Under the pieces are notes generated by a model. That model saw only the letters and a list, made by a program, of their open reading frames with translations, did not search any database and had not been told where the DNA came from. DNA of 30,942 nucleotides from an uncultured Oscillospiraceae bacterium (GTDB taxonomy: Bacteria; Bacillota; Clostridia; Oscillospirales; Oscillospiraceae), in the NCBI GenBank assembly GCA_900752445.1, contig CAADVN010000192.1, forward strand, positions 1-30,942, read 5' to 3'. Positions 1 through 8,220 of the stretch are shown one piece after another (positions within the stretch are counted from its first letter, which is position 1; every line of letters starts with the position of its first letter). The translations under genes and the position numbers were made by a program.

Positions 1-560
1 GGCTCGTCGAGCAGGAGGATGTCCGTGTCCTCGAGTATGAGCCGCGCAAGGTTCACGCGGGTCTTTTCGCCGCCCGAGAGCAGGGCGAACTCGCGCTGAC
101 GCATCTCTGCGGGAATGTCGAGGCCGTTTGCCACGCGGTTGCGCTCGCGGTCCATGTCGTAGCCGCCGAGCCTGCGGAAGTCGTCCGCCAGCCGGTCATA
201 TTCCTTGAGCAGCGCCTCGCCGCTGTCCGCGGCCATGAGCTCTTCGAGCTCGCGCATTCGCTCGCCCATGGCCCGGAGCCTGCTGTGCGCCTCGCGCAGC
301 ACGTCCTCTGTCGTCCAGCCGTCGGGGTAGACAGGTATCTGGCTTATGAGCCCTATCCTGCGCCCGCGCCTTATGGCTGCCGTGCCCTCGTCCGGCTCCA
401 GTTCGCCGGAGAGGATGCGGAAGAGCGTGGTCTTGCCGCAGCCGTTAGCGCCCAGTATGCCCACGCGCTCGCCCGCCGCCACCTCGAAACTGAGGCCATC
501 CAGCACAGGATGGCCCACCTCAAAGGATTTTTTCAGGTCTTGTACGCTAATATCAGTCAT
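1..560 (-). CDS. ABC-F family ATP-binding protein, N-terminal part (cut by window edge)
   Basis: The reading frame starts at ATG 560 and runs off the left edge, giving about 186 residues of the first nucleotide-binding domain. Visible motifs are the Walker A loop GANGCGKTT near residue 35-43, the ABC signature LSGGEKTR and a Walker B ILLLDE right at the edge. The lack of any membrane segment and the start MTDISVQDLKKSF fit ABC-F proteins, which act at the ribosome (translation or antibiotic protection) rather than in transport. The ATG overlaps the stop of the upstream YihY-type gene by 4 bases (ATGA), so the two are co-transcribed. Which ABC-F subfamily this is cannot be told, because the linker and second domain lie outside the window. 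Confidence 0.9.
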   Translation of the reverse strand, partial: MTDISVQDLKKSFEVGHPVLDGLSFEVAAGERVGILGANGCGKTTLFRILSGELEPDEGTAAIRRGRRIGLISQIPVYPDGWTTEDVLREAHSRLRAMGERMRELEELMAADSGEALLKEYDRLADDFRRLGGYDMDRERNRVANGLDIPAEMRQREFALLSGGEKTRVNLARLILEDTDILLLDE

Positions 561-1405
561 TTTTCAGGCTCCGCCCGTTTCATCTCTATATAGTGGTTGA
601 TAAATCCCCCGAGCAGGAGAAAATAAAAGCAGTAGAATATCCAGATCATGGCGACCATGATGGTGCCGATGTAGCCGTAGGCGCCGAATTTGTCGGACAG
701 CGAGACATAGAAGGAGAATATAAAGGAGAACAGCGCCCATATAACGGCGCAGAACACCGCGCCCGGCAGCTGTCTGCGGTACTTGAGCTTTCTCGCCGGC
801 ATCCACTTATACAGCAGGCTGAACACCAGGGCCAACAGTGCCAGTATAACCAGAAAGCGCAGATACTTCGCCAAGGTAAACAGAAAATCCAGCGAGTGGT
901 TCGCGGGCATGGAGCTCTCAACAAAGTCGAGGATCTTGCCGCCGTAGACCATGACGAAAAAGCTCAGCAGCAGGATGACGACGAAGATGAGCATGTAGAA
1001 GCAGGCGCGGAGGCTGAATCTGATATAGTCCTCCCGCCTCTCTGCGTCGTAGACCGAGTCCATGCCCCTGAGCAGCGCCTTCATACAGGCCGAGGCCGAC
1101 CAGACGGTAAGGAGGATGGAGACGGTCAGCGCCGCGCGTCCGCCGTTATATATGCTCGTCACGATGAAATAGACTATCTCATACAATGATTCCGGCACAT
1201 AGTCTGATATGGCTTCTAGCACAACGTCCTTCGTTAACGGCGTGAATTGAAGCGCCGCGACGAGCAGCATTATGAGCGGCACCAGCGACATGAAAAGGTA
1301 ATAGGCGCAGGCCGCGGAATAGGTGGTTATCCTTCGGCTGCCCATGCCGCCGAAGAATTCATCTACGGCATCGTAGACATCTCTCAGGGTATCCCTCAAG
1401 TTCAC
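557..1405 (-). CDS. YihY/BrkB-family integral membrane protein
   Basis: This 282-residue protein matches the YihY (formerly BrkB/RNase BN) family. After about 25 polar residues comes the family-typical stretch ITTYSAACAYYLFMSLVPL, followed by about six hydrophobic segments and a short charged C-terminus. Length is normal for the family. The molecular function of YihY proteins is not established; the old RNase BN label is wrong. The annotated start is GTG at 1405. A TTG at 1399 lies 7 nt after the purine run AAGGGGG and is an equally good start, which would shorten the protein by two residues. It is the first gene of a two-gene unit with the ABC-F ATPase. Any functional link between the two is unknown. 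Confidence 0.88.
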   Translation of the reverse strand: MNLRDTLRDVYDAVDEFFGGMGSRRITTYSAACAYYLFMSLVPLIMLLVAALQFTPLTKDVVLEAISDYVPESLYEIVYFIVTSIYNGGRAALTVSILLTVWSASACMKALLRGMDSVYDAERREDYIRFSLRACFYMLIFVVILLLSFFVMVYGGKILDFVESSMPANHSLDFLFTLAKYLRFLVILALLALVFSLLYKWMPARKLKYRRQLPGAVFCAVIWALFSFIFSFYVSLSDKFGAYGYIGTIMVAMIWIFYCFYFLLLGGFINHYIEMKRAEPEK

Positions 1406-1423
1406 GCCCCCTTCCAGCCTCTT

Positions 1424-1452
1424 ATTCTCTCACATACCGCCCAAAATATCAA
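1424..1452 (-). promoter_or_regulatory. Predicted promoter of the yihY-abcF unit
   Basis: On the minus strand a -35 TTGATA (1447-1452) and a -10 GAGAAT (1424-1429) are separated by 17 bp. The start codon lies about 20 nt downstream of the -10. It is divergent from the VOC gene promoter. Confidence 0.5.
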
Positions 1453-1491
1453 GACAAAGCCCTCGACAGGCCGCGCGCCTCCTTATTCCTG

Positions 1492-1520
1492 TTGCCAAAT
1501 CGTAAAAAATGAGCTATCCT
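1492..1520 (+). promoter_or_regulatory. Predicted promoter of the VOC gene
   Basis: A -35 TTGCCA (1492-1497), 17 bp spacer and -10 TATCCT (1515-1520) precede the gene. The expected transcription start is near 1527, at the ribosome binding site GGAGG (1528-1532), which would give a very short leader. Confidence 0.5.
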
Positions 1521-1540
1521 GATGTTCGGAGGCGATAGTG

Positions 1541-1912
1541 ATGCATTTTACATTTTATCATTTCAATTTCAACGTACTGGACCTGGAGCGCAGCCTGAAG
1601 TTCTATGACGAGGCCCTGGGTCTCAAGCCCATACGCGAGAAATCCGCGGATGACGGCTCATACAAGCTCGTCTTCCTGGGCGACGGCGCGACAGGCTTCC
1701 AGCTTGAACTCACCTGGCTGCGCGACCACAAGGAGCCCTACGACCTCGGCGAGGGCGAGATCCACCTCGCCATGCGCGTGGACGACCTCGAGGCCGCGCG
1801 CAAAAAGCATGAGGAGCTCGGCTGCGTCTGCTTCGTGAACGAGAAGATGGGCGTCTACTTCATCGAGGACCCCGACGGCTACTGGATAGAGATACTGCCG
1901 GAGAAGAGATGA
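1541..1912 (+). CDS. VOC-superfamily (glyoxalase I-like) metalloenzyme
   Basis: This 123-residue protein has the single-module vicinal oxygen chelate fold. The four metal-ligand positions of glyoxalase I appear intact: H7 (FYHFN), E56 (LELTW), H75 (EIHLA) and E117 (WIEIL). It also carries the usual start VLDLERSLKFYDEALGL and end DPDGYWIEI. Lactoylglutathione lyase-like activity on methylglyoxal adducts is the best guess from the ligand set, but VOC proteins are diverse and clostridia often use thiols other than glutathione. ATG 1541 is chosen because GGAGG sits 8 nt upstream; a GTG at 1538 would be only 5 nt away. It is a single-gene unit with its own promoter and a terminator shared with the convergent purine operon. 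Confidence 0.85.
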   Translation: MHFTFYHFNFNVLDLERSLKFYDEALGLKPIREKSADDGSYKLVFLGDGATGFQLELTWLRDHKEPYDLGEGEIHLAMRVDDLEAARKKHEELGCVCFVNEKMGVYFIEDPDGYWIEILPEKR

Positions 1913-1924
1913 CCCAACAAAGCC

Positions 1925-1952
1925 AATGCGCCGCCCTGCCGGGCGGCGCATT
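1925..1952. terminator. Bidirectional hairpin terminator between VOC gene and purH
   Basis: A perfect 12-bp stem (1925-1936 with 1941-1952) and a TGCC loop end in a T run on the plus strand. It lies between two convergent genes. The minus-strand exit has few U residues, so it is probably weaker for the pur operon. Confidence 0.8.
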
Positions 1953-1960
1953 TTACATTC

Positions 1961-3073
1961 TCAGTGGTGGAAAAGACGGATGCCTGTGAAGCACATGACC
2001 ATGCCGTATTTGTCCGCCGTCTCTATGACGTTGTCGTCCCTTATCGAGCCGCCGGGCTGCGCAATGGCCGTGACGCCGCTTTGCGCCGCGCGCTCCACGT
2101 TGTCGCCGAAGGGGAAGAAGGCGTCCGAGCCGAGGGCGAGGCCCGTGACCTTCGAGAGCCAGTCGCGCTTTTCGGCCTGTGTCAGCTCCTCGCGGATGAA
2201 ACGGTCTATCTCGTTGTCCCGCTCAGCGCGCTTCATACCGTCAGGGAAGCTCAGCTCCAGGACCTTCGGATGCCGCCGCAGCTGCCAGAGGTCGGCCTTG
2301 TCGCCCGCAAGCCGCGTGCAGTGGATGCGGCTCTGCTGGCCCGCGCCCACGCCCACCGTCTGGCCGTCCTTCACATAGCAGACCGAGTTCGACTGCGTGT
2401 ACTTGAGCGTTATGAGCGCCAGCAGCAGATCGTCCTCCTGCCCAGGCTTCAGCGTCTTGTTCACCGTCACAATGTTTTTGAGGCTGTCGCGGGTGATTGG
2501 CAGGGAGTTGTAGCCCTGCTCGAAGCGGATACCGAAAATGTCGCGCCGCTCCTGCGGCTTCGGCTCGTAATCGGGGTCTATACACACTACGTTGTAGTTG
2601 CCCTTGCGCTTCTGCCTGAGCAGCTCGAGCGCGCCGGGCGTGTAGCCCGGGGCGATGACGCCGTCGGAGACCTCGGGCAGGAGCAGCCGCGCCGCCGTCT
2701 CGTCGCAGGTGTCTGAGAGCGCGGCCCAGTCGCCGTAGGAGCAGAGCCGATCCGCGCCGCGGGCCCGGGCGTAGGCCGTCGCCACGGGCGAGAGCTCGCC
2801 CTCGGCAAAGAAGACGCGCCTGTCCTCGTCTGTGAGCGGCGAGGCTATCGCCGCGCCGGCGGGCGAGACGTGCTTGAAGCTCGCCGCCGCGGGCCTGCCC
2901 GTCGCCGCGCGCAGGGCGCGCACCAGCTGCCAGGAGTTGAGCGCGTCCATGAAATTTATATAGCCCGGCCTGCCGTTTAAGACCTCCACGGGCAGCTCTG
3001 AGCCGTCCTCCATGTAGAGCCTCGCGGGCTTCTGGTTAGGGTTGCAGCCGTATTTGAGCTCGATCTCCTTCAT
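1961..3073 (-). CDS. purH: Stand-alone AICAR transformylase (PurH formyltransferase domain)
   Basis: This 370-residue enzyme would convert AICAR and 10-formyl-THF to FAICAR, the ninth step of purine synthesis. It contains only the AICAR transformylase domain; the N-terminal MGS-like cyclohydrolase domain of the usual ~510-residue bifunctional PurH is absent. Seen motifs include the catalytic Lys-His pair in SFKHVSPAG, NKTLKPGQEDDLLLALITLKYTQSNS (two family blocks), GAGQQSRIHCTRLAG and the C-terminal SDAFFPFGDN...QPGGSIRDD. The start ATG lies directly after the stop codon of the upstream cyclohydrolase gene, with GAGGAAG as ribosome binding site inside that gene's end. It is the last gene of the pur operon. 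Confidence 0.95.
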   Translation of the reverse strand: MKEIELKYGCNPNQKPARLYMEDGSELPVEVLNGRPGYINFMDALNSWQLVRALRAATGRPAAASFKHVSPAGAAIASPLTDEDRRVFFAEGELSPVATAYARARGADRLCSYGDWAALSDTCDETAARLLLPEVSDGVIAPGYTPGALELLRQKRKGNYNVVCIDPDYEPKPQERRDIFGIRFEQGYNSLPITRDSLKNIVTVNKTLKPGQEDDLLLALITLKYTQSNSVCYVKDGQTVGVGAGQQSRIHCTRLAGDKADLWQLRRHPKVLELSFPDGMKRAERDNEIDRFIREELTQAEKRDWLSKVTGLALGSDAFFPFGDNVERAAQSGVTAIAQPGGSIRDDNVIETADKYGMVMCFTGIRLFHH

Positions 3074-3745
3074 TTACTCTTCCTCCCCGTGCTTATTGAT
3101 GATGATCTCATCCCCGCCGGATACGACATAGAGCGAGACGCGGTTAGCCTCGTCCAGCGCGGCCCAGAGCCTCTCCGCCAGTTCTCGCGCTCCCAGCCCC
3201 GGCAGCTTCACCTCGACCGGTTCGCCGGAGAAGCTCGGCAGCGGCGAGCCGAAGCCCTCGTAGGTGCTGATGAAATGGCAGGAGCCGGGGACGTTCTCAT
3301 ACTCGAAGAAGTACCGCAGGCAGCTTTTTCCCTCGGCGTCCGCGGCCTTGAGGATGCTCAGGCTGTGGCCCGAGGCCGTGTAGATGCCGGAGACCCTCGG
3401 CGTCCAGTTGGGGCCGTCCGGCTCGAAGCTGCGCGTGCGCAGCGCCGCCGTGAAGTCGCCCATGTTATATATGGTGTCCGTCTGGTCGCCGTTCGTGACG
3501 ATAAAGGCGCCGTCGCGGCGGCGGATGGGGTTGTAGATTATGAGGCTCGGGTCGGTCATCTTCGACTCGTCGAAGGCCCGCGTCCTGATGCCGTCGGGCG
3601 TCTTCTCGAAGACGCGGTTGCGGCTGTTTTCGCTCCTGCCCATGATGAAGTAGGCGCAGAGCAGGCCGCCGTCCTCGCCCGTGCCGAGCAGGATGCCGCG
3701 TCCGGGGTAGGGCCGCGCGCTCAGGTATTCAAAGATATCCGTCAC
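3074..3745 (-). CDS. purO: IMP cyclohydrolase, PurO type
   Basis: This 223-residue protein resembles the IMP cyclohydrolase family first characterised in archaea (PurO; Pfam IMP_cyclohyd). Family features visible are YPGRGILLGTGEDG, AYFIMGRSENSRNRVF, SLIIYNPIRR, VTNGDQTDTIY and NWTPRISG-like NWTPRVSGI. It would close FAICAR to IMP, the last step of the pathway, replacing the missing N-terminal domain of PurH. Position supports this: it lies exactly between purN and the transformylase-only purH, touching both (ATGA overlap with purN, zero-gap with purH). The symbol is assigned by family resemblance, not by experiment in this organism. A C-terminal run of acidic residues is unremarkable. Confidence 0.85.
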   Translation of the reverse strand: MTDIFEYLSARPYPGRGILLGTGEDGGLLCAYFIMGRSENSRNRVFEKTPDGIRTRAFDESKMTDPSLIIYNPIRRRDGAFIVTNGDQTDTIYNMGDFTAALRTRSFEPDGPNWTPRVSGIYTASGHSLSILKAADAEGKSCLRYFFEYENVPGSCHFISTYEGFGSPLPSFSGEPVEVKLPGLGARELAERLWAALDEANRVSLYVVSGGDEIIINKHGEEE

Positions 3746-4332
3746 AGTTTACCGCTCCTTTCAAGCTCCGAGGCCGCAAGCTGCAGCGCCTTCGGCAGCA
3801 GCCGCCACTCGGCCTCCTCCATGACCCTTCTCTGCAAAAGCTTCGGCGTGTCGCCCGGGAGCACCTCCACGGCCTTTTGCAGTATTATCTCGCCCCCGTC
3901 GGGGACCTCGTTCACAAAATGCACCGTCGCTCCCGTGAGCTTCACACCGCGCGCCAGCGCCGCCTCATGCACCCGCAGGCCGTAATAGCCGCGCCCGCAG
4001 AAGGCCGGGATGAGGCTCGGGTGGATGTTCAGTATCCGCCGGGGCCACCTCGCCGTGAACTCCGGGCTCAGTATCCTCAGAAAGCCCGCGAGCACCAGAA
4101 GCCCTATGCCCCGTGCCGCGAGCTCCGCCTCCAGCCGCGCTTCGAAGTCCTCCGGGCCGATATACAGCGCCTCGACGCCCGCCTTCTGCGCGCGCTCAAG
4201 GGCGTAAGCCCCCTCCTTGTTCGACACGACGAGGGCTATCTCAGCGCCCGGCAACTCGCCGCGCGCCGCGGCGTCGAGGAGCGCCTGCAGGTTCGTCCCG
4301 CCGCCTGAGACCAGCACCGCCGTCCTCACCAC
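3742..4332 (-). CDS. purN: Phosphoribosylglycinamide formyltransferase
   Basis: This 196-residue folate-dependent GAR transformylase catalyses step three of purine synthesis. The N-terminal AVLVSGGGTNLQALL phosphate-binding loop is clear, as are the catalytic Asn-His in ILNIHPSLIPAF and the later Asp in VPDGGEIILQ. Length is slightly below the usual 200-215. The loop between the catalytic segment and HEAAL reads CGRGYYGLRVHEAAL, a variant common in clostridial enzymes. The start overlaps the end of purM by 7 nt and its stop overlaps purO by 4 nt, so translation is probably coupled. Confidence 0.95.
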   Translation of the reverse strand: MVRTAVLVSGGGTNLQALLDAAARGELPGAEIALVVSNKEGAYALERAQKAGVEALYIGPEDFEARLEAELAARGIGLLVLAGFLRILSPEFTARWPRRILNIHPSLIPAFCGRGYYGLRVHEAALARGVKLTGATVHFVNEVPDGGEIILQKAVEVLPGDTPKLLQRRVMEEAEWRLLPKALQLAASELERSGKL

Positions 4333-5360
4333 AGCTCCACGCCGCCTTCCCCGCGCACGACCTCGCCGCAGATATAGGCCGCCGCGCCGTTTTCCCTGAG
4401 CGCCCGCAGGGCCGCGTCCGCGTCCTCCGCCGCGACGGCGAGCACCATGCCCACGCCCATGTTGAAGGTGTTGTACATGTCCCGCTCGGGTATGTTCCCC
4501 GCCCTCGCTATGAGGCTGAAGATGGGCGGGGTCTCAATTTTTGCCTTCTCTATCCTCGCCGTAAAGCCGGGCGCCAGCGAGCGCGGGATGTTCTCGTAGA
4601 AGCCGCCGCCCGTTATATGGCTGACGGAGCGCACCCGCGCGGCCCCTATCGCCGCGAGCACGGGCTTTACATATATGCGCGTCGGCTCGAGCAGGGCCTC
4701 GCCCAGAGTGCGGCCGAGCTCCGGCTCGTACCTTCCGAGCGAGCCGCTCTCCACGTCGAAGACCTTGCGCACCAGCGAAAAGCCGTTCGAGTGCACGCCC
4801 GAAGAGGGCAGCGCTATGAGCGCGTCGCCCGCCCTCATCGTGCCGCTGTCGAGTATCTTCTCCCTGTCCACGATGCCGACGGCGAAGCCCGCGAGGTCGT
4901 ACTCGTCCTCGGGGTAAAAGCCCGGCATCTCGGCGGTCTCGCCGCCTATGAGCGCCGCGCCGGCCTGATGGCAGCCCTCGGCCACGCCCGCGACGATGTC
5001 CGCTATCCGCTCCGGCACGTTCTTGCCGCAGGCGATGTAGTCGAGGAAAAAGAGCGGCTGCGCGCCCGAGCAGACGATGTCGTTCACGCACATGGCCACG
5101 CAGTCTATGCCCACCGTGTCGTGCTTATCCATGAGGAAGGCGATTTTGAGCTTCGTGCCCACGCCGTCCGTGCCTGAGACGAGCACCGGGGCCTTCATGC
5201 CCGAGAGGTCGGGCATGAAGAGCCCGCCGAAGCCGCCCAGTCCGCCCAGTACGCCGGGCGTCGCGGTGCTCTCGACGTGCTTTTTCATGAGCTCCACCGC
5301 GCGGTAGCCCGCGGTGATGTCCACGCCCGCCGCCCTGTAGCTCTCGCTCTCGCTTCTCAT
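4326..5360 (-). CDS. purM: Phosphoribosylformylglycinamidine cyclo-ligase (AIR synthetase)
   Basis: This 344-residue ATP-dependent enzyme closes FGAM to AIR. It begins with the standard YRAAGVDITAGYRAVELMKKHV and has the family blocks VSGTDGVGTKLKIAF, MCVNDIVCSGAQPLFFLDYIA (two halves), GGETAEMPGFY and THITGGG-like SHITGGGFYENIPR. Length and order of domains are normal. The start ATG lies inside the end of purF with an ATGA overlap, and the 3' end overlaps purN. No anomaly is seen. Confidence 0.97.
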   Translation of the reverse strand: MRSESESYRAAGVDITAGYRAVELMKKHVESTATPGVLGGLGGFGGLFMPDLSGMKAPVLVSGTDGVGTKLKIAFLMDKHDTVGIDCVAMCVNDIVCSGAQPLFFLDYIACGKNVPERIADIVAGVAEGCHQAGAALIGGETAEMPGFYPEDEYDLAGFAVGIVDREKILDSGTMRAGDALIALPSSGVHSNGFSLVRKVFDVESGSLGRYEPELGRTLGEALLEPTRIYVKPVLAAIGAARVRSVSHITGGGFYENIPRSLAPGFTARIEKAKIETPPIFSLIARAGNIPERDMYNTFNMGVGMVLAVAAEDADAALRALRENGAAAYICGEVVRGEGGVELW

Positions 5361-6802
5361 TTCGCACCCTCCCGGCCTATCTTCTGCTCAAACTTCGACT
5401 TCTGCGCCCGGCAGGGCGGCTCGCAGGGGTACTCTCCGGTGAAGCAGCCCTTGCAGAAGCCTATCGTGCTGTTGTCCGCCAGCTTGTCGAGATAGTCAGC
5501 GTTCAGGTAGCCGAGGCTGTCCACGCCTATGATCTCGCGTATCTCCTCGAGGCTGTGGTTGTAGGCGATGAGGTAGTCCGAGCTGTCTATGTCCGTACCG
5601 AAGTAGCAGGGATAGAGGAAGGGCGGCGCGGAGAGCCGCGCGTGTACCTCGGTGGCCCCGGCCTCGCGCAGCAGGCCGACGATGCGCGCGATGGTCGTGC
5701 CGCGCACGATGCTGTCGTCCACCAGTATGACCCGCTTGTCCCTCACCGTAGAGGCGATGGTGTTGAGCTTAATCCTCACGGCGTCCTCGCGCCGGGCCTG
5801 GCCCGGCTGGATGAAGGTGCGGCCTATGTACTTGCTCTTTACGAAGCCCACGCCGTAGGGTATGCCGCTCTGCCTCGCGTAGCCGAGCGCGGCGTCGAGG
5901 CCCGAGTCCGGCACGCCGATGACGACGTCCGCCTGCACGGGGTGCTCAAGCGCGAGGAAGGCCCCGGCCCTCTGCCGCGCCGTGTGGACGCAGGAGCCGT
6001 CTATGACCGAGTCGGGCCGCGCGAAGTAGATGAATTCGAAGACGCACTCGCCCGTCGCGTGCCCGCAGTGGCTGCGGTCGCTCTCTAGGCCCCTGTCCGA
6101 GATCGTGACGATCTCGCCCGGCTCCACGTCGCGCAGGAACCTTGCGCCGATGGCGTCGAGGGCGCAGCTCTCGCTCGCCACGACCCAGCCGCCCTCGATC
6201 TCGCCCAGGCACAGGGGCCGGAAGCCTATGGGGTCGCGCACGGCTATGAGCTTTCTCGGGCTCATGACCGCGAGGGAATACGCGCCCTTCACCTTGTCCA
6301 TCGCCCGCGAGACGGCCTGCTCTATGGACCTTGCGCCTATGCGCTCGCGCGTGATGGCGTAGGCTATGACCTCGGAGTCCGAGGTCGTGCGGAAGATGGC
6401 GCCGTCGAGCTCGAACTGCTCGCGCAGCTCCGCCGCGTTCGTGAGGTTGCCGTTGTGCGCGAGGGCCATGCCGCCCTTTATGTGCCGTATCACCAGCGGC
6501 TGGGCGTTCTCGCGGCTCTGGCAGCCCGTCGTGCCGTAGCGGCAGTGGGCTATGGCCATGCGCCCGCGCGGCAGCTTGCGCAGCACCTCCTCCGTGAAGA
6601 CCTCGCTCACGAGGCCCGTGTCCATGTGCCCTGTTATGACACCGTCGTCGTTCACCGCTATGCCGCAGCTCTCCTGGCCGCGGTGCTGCAGCGCGTAGAG
6701 CGCGTGGTGGGTGAGGCCCACCACGTCCTCCGAGGGCTCCCTCATGTAAATGCCGAATACGCCGCATTCCTCATGCAGCTTGCCGAATATGTCTGCTCCC
6801 AT
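5357..6802 (-). CDS. purF: Amidophosphoribosyltransferase, iron-sulfur type
   Basis: This 481-residue enzyme catalyses the committing step, PRPP plus glutamine to phosphoribosylamine. The nucleophile is Cys13 in LHEECGVFGIY, so a 12-residue propeptide should be removed. The glutaminase domain is followed by a phosphoribosyltransferase domain with the PRPP loop VILVDDSIVRGTT. Cysteines that match the [4Fe-4S] ligands of the Bacillus-type enzyme are present in GECVFEF, YPCYFGTD and the C-terminal pair CKGC. That makes it the oxygen-sensitive, cluster-containing class, in line with an anaerobe. The feedback inhibition of this class by AMP/GMP is family knowledge. A 26-nt gap separates it from purC. 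Confidence 0.97.
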   Translation of the reverse strand: MGADIFGKLHEECGVFGIYMREPSEDVVGLTHHALYALQHRGQESCGIAVNDDGVITGHMDTGLVSEVFTEEVLRKLPRGRMAIAHCRYGTTGCQSRENAQPLVIRHIKGGMALAHNGNLTNAAELREQFELDGAIFRTTSDSEVIAYAITRERIGARSIEQAVSRAMDKVKGAYSLAVMSPRKLIAVRDPIGFRPLCLGEIEGGWVVASESCALDAIGARFLRDVEPGEIVTISDRGLESDRSHCGHATGECVFEFIYFARPDSVIDGSCVHTARQRAGAFLALEHPVQADVVIGVPDSGLDAALGYARQSGIPYGVGFVKSKYIGRTFIQPGQARREDAVRIKLNTIASTVRDKRVILVDDSIVRGTTIARIVGLLREAGATEVHARLSAPPFLYPCYFGTDIDSSDYLIAYNHSLEEIREIIGVDSLGYLNADYLDKLADNSTIGFCKGCFTGEYPCEPPCRAQKSKFEQKIGREGAK

Positions 6803-6828
6803 TTTTCTCTCCCGGTAGAATGAAAAGT

Positions 6829-7539
6829 TTACTCGCCTATGAGCCGGCGCATGACCTCCTGGTAGGCGTCCTCCACGCCGCCCAGGTCGCGGCGGAAGCG
6901 GTCCTTGTCGAGCTTCTCGTGCGTCTCCACGTCCCAGAAGCGGCAGGTGTCGGGGCTTATCTCGTCCGCGAGCACGATGTTCCCGTCCGGCAGGCGTCCG
7001 AACTCCAGCTTGAAGTCCACCAGCTCTATGCCGTGGCCCAGCAGGAAGTCCTTGAGGATGGCGTTTATCCTCAGCGCCATGACCTTTATGGCCTCCAGCT
7101 CGTCCCTGGAGGCGAGGCCCAGCGCCAGGGCGTGGCTGGTGTTTATTAGCGGGTCGCCCAGCTCGTCGTTTTTGTAGGAATACTCCACCGTCGGCTCCGC
7201 GAAGACGATGCCCTCGCTCACGCCGTAGCGCTTGGCGAAGCTGCCCGCAGAGATGTTCCGCACGATGACCTCGAGCGGGACTATCTCAACCCGCTTCACC
7301 AGCGTCTCGCGCTCGGAGAGCTCCCGCACCAGATGCGTCGGGATGCCGTGGCTCTCGAGCAGGCGCATGAAGCGGTTCGTCAAGCGGTTGTTTATGACGC
7401 CCTTGCCAAGGATAGTGCCGCGCTTTTCGCCGTTGAAGGCCGTGGCGTCGTCCTTGTAGTCCACAATGCAGAGGGCGGGGTCGTCCGTGGCGTAGACACG
7501 CTTGGCCTTGCCCTCGTAGAGCTGTTCGCGCTTTTCCAT
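6829..7539 (-). CDS. purC: SAICAR synthetase
   Basis: This 236-residue ATP-grasp-like enzyme joins aspartate to CAIR. It starts MEKREQLYEGKAKRVYATDD, the usual beginning of the bacterial family, and carries KDDATAFNG, LVKRVEIVPLEVIVRNISAGS (two halves), LVDFKLEFG and DEISPDTCRFWD. I place the start at ATG 7539, with AGGAGG 9 nt upstream. An in-frame ATG 51 nt further upstream would add residues without family resemblance and overlap purE. The gene follows purE by 13 nt in the same transcript. Confidence 0.96.
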   Translation of the reverse strand: MEKREQLYEGKAKRVYATDDPALCIVDYKDDATAFNGEKRGTILGKGVINNRLTNRFMRLLESHGIPTHLVRELSERETLVKRVEIVPLEVIVRNISAGSFAKRYGVSEGIVFAEPTVEYSYKNDELGDPLINTSHALALGLASRDELEAIKVMALRINAILKDFLLGHGIELVDFKLEFGRLPDGNIVLADEISPDTCRFWDVETHEKLDKDRFRRDLGGVEDAYQEVMRRLIGE

Positions 7540-7552
7540 CTCAGTTTGCCTC

Positions 7553-8050
7553 CTATTCAAGCTTCTCGCGCAGGGCGCGGTCCTTTTCAAGCGTCGCGGC
7601 CTCCATGTCGCGGCGCATTTTGTCGAGCTTCTCTGCCAACTCGTCGTCGTAAACGGCGAGTATCTCCGCCGCGAGCAGGGCGGCGTTCTGCGCCCCGTCT
7701 ATGGCCACGGTCGCGACCGGTATGCCCGAGGGCATCTGCACTGTCGAGAGCAGGGCGTCCAGCCCGTCGAGGGTCGAGGACTTCACCGGTATGCCGATGA
7801 CCGGCAGCGTGCTCGCCGCCGCGAGCGCCCCGGCCAGGTGCGCGGCCTTGCCCGCCGCCGCTATGATGACGCCAAAGCCCCTTGCACGCGCCTCAAGGGC
7901 GAAGCTGCGCGCCGCCTCCGGCGTCCTGTGCGCCGACATGACCCGCGCCTCGGCCTCTATGCCGAGCTCCTTGAGCTGCCGCACCGCCTTCTCGACCACC
8001 GGCCAGTCGCTGTCGCTGCCCATAATGACCGCCGCCTTCTTTTTTACCAT
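7553..8050 (-). CDS. purE: N5-carboxyaminoimidazole ribonucleotide mutase
   Basis: This 165-residue class I PurE carries the signature blocks MGSDSDWPV, SAHRTPE, AAAGKAAHLAG and PSGIPVATVAI. The class I sequence predicts use of N5-CAIR made by PurK, but no purK lies in this window, so either it is elsewhere or CAIR arises by another route. It is the first gene of the operon and follows a ribosome binding site AGGAGGG placed 7 nt before ATG. A promoter and a structured leader lie upstream. A Lys/Glu-rich helical tail of about 15 residues is ordinary. Confidence 0.96.
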   Translation of the reverse strand: MVKKKAAVIMGSDSDWPVVEKAVRQLKELGIEAEARVMSAHRTPEAARSFALEARARGFGVIIAAAGKAAHLAGALAAASTLPVIGIPVKSSTLDGLDALLSTVQMPSGIPVATVAIDGAQNAALLAAEILAVYDDELAEKLDKMRRDMEAATLEKDRALREKLE

Positions 8051-8214
8051 GCCCCTGCCCTCCTGTAGATTTTAATACAAAAATGCAGAAAGGCCATGAC
8101 GGCGTGTCATGGCCTTGGTCTTTGCGCTATTGTCCCCCTCCGAGGGCGCAGAAGTTTCCGGCAAGTTTTCCTCTCAGCCGAACCACAGCAGCGCCACCTC
8201 CAAGCGGGAAATAT
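8051..8214 (-). promoter_or_regulatory. Structured 5' leader of the pur operon, candidate riboswitch
   Basis: Between the predicted transcription start (~8214) and the purE start lie about 164 nt. Seen by eye: an outer helix pairing GAGGTGGCGC (8200-8191) with GCGCCCTC (8149-8142), an inner helix pairing TTCGGC (8182-8177) with GCCGGAA (8162-8156, one bulge), and a downstream terminator-like hairpin. This aptamer-then-terminator layout is what a purine-pathway riboswitch would have. I cannot match it to the ZTP (pfl), purine or PRPP/ykkC consensus, so the ligand is unknown and the assignment is inference from layout. Confidence 0.45.
8078..8116 (-). terminator. Terminator-like hairpin in the pur leader (possible attenuator)
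   Basis: An 11-bp perfect stem (8116-8106 with 8100-8090, AAGGCCATGAC arms) with a 5-nt loop is followed on the minus strand by TTCTGCA and then TTTTT. The U run is offset by a few bases from the stem, so strength is uncertain. It sits between the putative aptamer and the purE ribosome binding site. Confidence 0.6.
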
Positions 8215-8220
8215 GTATTT

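Noticed and set aside
8051..8214. Assignment of the pur leader to the ZTP, purine, PRPP or TPP riboswitch class
   Set aside because: The conserved blocks of these classes could not be found by eye; only a CTGAGAG stretch recalls the TPP aptamer and the rest of that consensus is missing.
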